DNA of 64,000 nt, taken from assembly GCA_037975125.1 (NCBI GenBank), contig CM075850.1, positions 131,383,468 to 131,447,467 of the forward strand, given 5' to 3'. The stretch comes from Latrodectus hesperus. Its lineage: Eukaryota; Arthropoda; Arachnida; Araneae; Theridiidae. This document shows positions 62,461 through 64,000 of this stretch, one piece after another. The notes under the pieces were generated by a model. The model ran no database searches. It saw only the letters and a program-made list of their open reading frames with translations, and was not told where the DNA came from. Made by a program: the position numbers and the translations under genes. The stretch's first letter is position 1; every line of letters begins with the position of its first letter.

Positions 62461-63340
62461 TTATTGCTTCATGATTCAGTAAATACATTCCTTTGTTTAT
62501 TATATTAACAAAAAATATATTTATTCATTCTTCCTAAAACAATACATTCGTCCCTCATTTTATGTTTTTTTAGAAATTTATGTCACCAAAATTGAAAGCT
62601 TTTTTTATTTACCTTTTGAAAATGTAAAAAGGTACAATTAATCAGATTAATCAAAGGAGCGCTAATACGTATTTTATGGATTGCCGATTTGACTCACCAA
62701 AAATATTACGATTTGTTTTTCGTTCAACACGTGCTGTCAGCTTGTTAGATAGGGCAGCTTGGTATATACTTTTGTTTTTATTCGTCACAAGGATTCCTTT
62801 CTCTCATACATGTAAACAGGACGGTTCTATTGGAAAATAGAAACGAGTGCTTCGTCTCGGACAGGAACGAAATCTTGGTTCAAAGTAGATTTTTCTGTTT
62901 GTCTGAGTGGGGTTAAAAAAAAGTGCATCCAACACAGGATATGTGAGACACTAATTGGTGAACTGTGTATGATAATAAAAACAAAATGCTGTTTTAACTT
63001 ATTGATAAAAAAGTGAAAACGTTTGAATAGTTGAATATAAGAAATCAGAGTATAAAATATAGGATGTTAATAAGATATCTGAATATTACGAGACAGTGCT
63101 TTTGGTCAAAATTCTCTAATGCCACAGTGATCAGATTTGAGTTCAGGGACAGTGAAAATATTTTTTTACATAATCTGCTACCTTACATTGATTGTTATAA
63201 AGACGATTTTCTTGATATAATAGAGTGGGTGGCTCTTGGTTCTATTTCCACAGACTTTAATGCATTTTTTAAGTGTATTAACTATCCACTCTTATATCAA
63301 AAATTTTGTCATTTTCCACCTTATTATTTTGATATTTATT
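62461..63340. other. Stretch without recognised gene
   Basis: A 104-codon frame at 63031-63345 (with FRDSENIFLHNLLPYIDCYK in its middle) is the longest in this part and lacks an ATG start. It has no recognisable domain and ends at the SINE. It might be a decayed exon. Confidence 0.35.
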
Positions 63341-63515
63341 GGTAGCCGAATAGTTAGCACACTTGCCTTGGGTTCAACAGTTCGTGAGTTCGAATCCGAT
63401 CTTGGGCTCGGATGCTTGCAGTGGTTCGCAATTCTCTTTAAACCGTAGGTCAAGGTCTAATTAGACCTCGTGTGCAAAAAATGATCATAAAGCGACAAAC
63501 AAACAAATTGGATTT
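63341..63515 (+). repeat. tRNA-derived SINE, family 1, best preserved copy
   Basis: GTAGCCGAATAGTTAGCAC is the A-box region and GTTCGAATCC (63388-63397) an exact B box. TTGGGCTCGGATGCTTGC, then CTCTTTAAACCGTAGG and TAATTAGACCTCGTGTGC, form the body and tail. Confidence 0.88.
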
Positions 63516-63799
63516 TGACTGAAATCAGAGTTCCACAGGACGTACTACAATGTCCAAGTAAACCAACAATTTTTATTTCTATAACTTAGCTACTCTTTGG
63601 ATTAATCAACCTTGGATACATCGAAACACTGATAGAAAATGATTAGTATGGAAAACTTGAGTTGTAAATTTGCTTTAGCTTTTGTCAAGTTTAGATGCTA
63701 TGTAGGCAATCATTCGCGGACAAACATGCACGGATATCACGTGATGCTCCGGCATTTTAGCGACATTTATTACTAGTCATTGAGGAGACACTCATAGCA

Positions 63800-63890
63800 G
63801 ACTTGTTGTTGTCGCTTATGACACTTGGCAAGCCAAGCTCGCCATGCCTTTGGCAGTGCGAATTAAGTCAAGAGAGAGCGTCTTTTCATA
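63800..63890 (-). repeat. SINE family 3, 3' fragment
   Basis: TTGTTGTTGTCGCTTATGAC, ACACTTGGCAAGCCAAGC and GAGAGCGTCTTTTCA match the tail half of family 3. The head is missing and the body stops at about 63890. Confidence 0.8.
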
Positions 63891-64000
63891 ACAGACTTCA
63901 CTGACTTAATCGTCTTACAGAATACCGCGTTCCACTTTAAACATTATTAGGTATTTAGTTGTAGTTAAAAAGAATGTATTTCCATTAGAATTTATCAGAT

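Noticed and set aside
63031..63345. 104-codon plus-strand frame as a gene
   Set aside because: No ATG start, no recognisable domain, and it ends at a SINE. Left only as a note in the intergenic entry.

Overview
This is a eukaryotic, AT-rich, intergenic or intronic window dominated by transposable elements. The organism is most likely an arthropod and plausibly a spider. The evidence is the mixture of degraded Tc1, mariner, DD41D, hAT, Gypsy and LINE copies, several tRNA-derived SINE families with (CAA)n tails, and very long pure (TA)n arrays. The species assignment is inference. There are no operons, no CRISPR array and no intact host gene. The only good host-gene candidate is one minus-strand exon at 5291-5546 that ends in a consensus CAG|GTAAGA donor.

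Layout. 0-11.5 kb: a SINE-like unit, two inverted-repeat elements (2908-3263, 4257-5254), the candidate exon, a (TA)n array and several local direct duplications. 11.7-25.5 kb is a transposon-dense block. It holds Tc1 copy 1 (11699-13084), a DD41D element sitting inside a (TA)n array (13824-15753), a hAT remnant, an internally deleted Tc1-like element (19625-20722), a Gypsy pol remnant on the minus strand (22031-23871) and Tc1 copy 2 (23913-25333). 25.5-27 kb is a tandem array of about 297-bp monomers. 27-31 kb holds LINE and SINE fragments and a 209-bp mariner MITE.

31-61 kb contains three paralogous non-coding modules, here called X, Y and Z, in the order X1-Y1-Z1-Y2-X2-Y3-Z2. X1/X2, Y1/Y3 and Z1/Z2 are offset by about 15.5-16.8 kb in the same orientation, as expected for an old tandem segmental duplication. 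Later insertions can be read as filled versus empty sites between copies: a 641-bp hAT MITE in X1, a LINE tail in Y2, a truncated LINE in Y1, and (TA)n arrays in X1 and Y1. A mariner (51002-52263), Tc1 copy 3 (52680-54085) and a decayed mariner (59138-60310) lie in the second half. 61-64 kb has a GTF2IRD2-like hAT remnant and two more SINEs.

No functional multi-gene system was found. The most interesting signals are the duplicated-module clock, a mariner ORF that stays open after losing its catalytic core, a promoter-like dyad cluster (CRE pair, TCTCGCGAGA pair, TATA, TCAGT initiator) at 44006-44180, and the DD41D element nested in a microsatellite. Comparisons between copies were made by eye; exact identities and boundaries need alignment.
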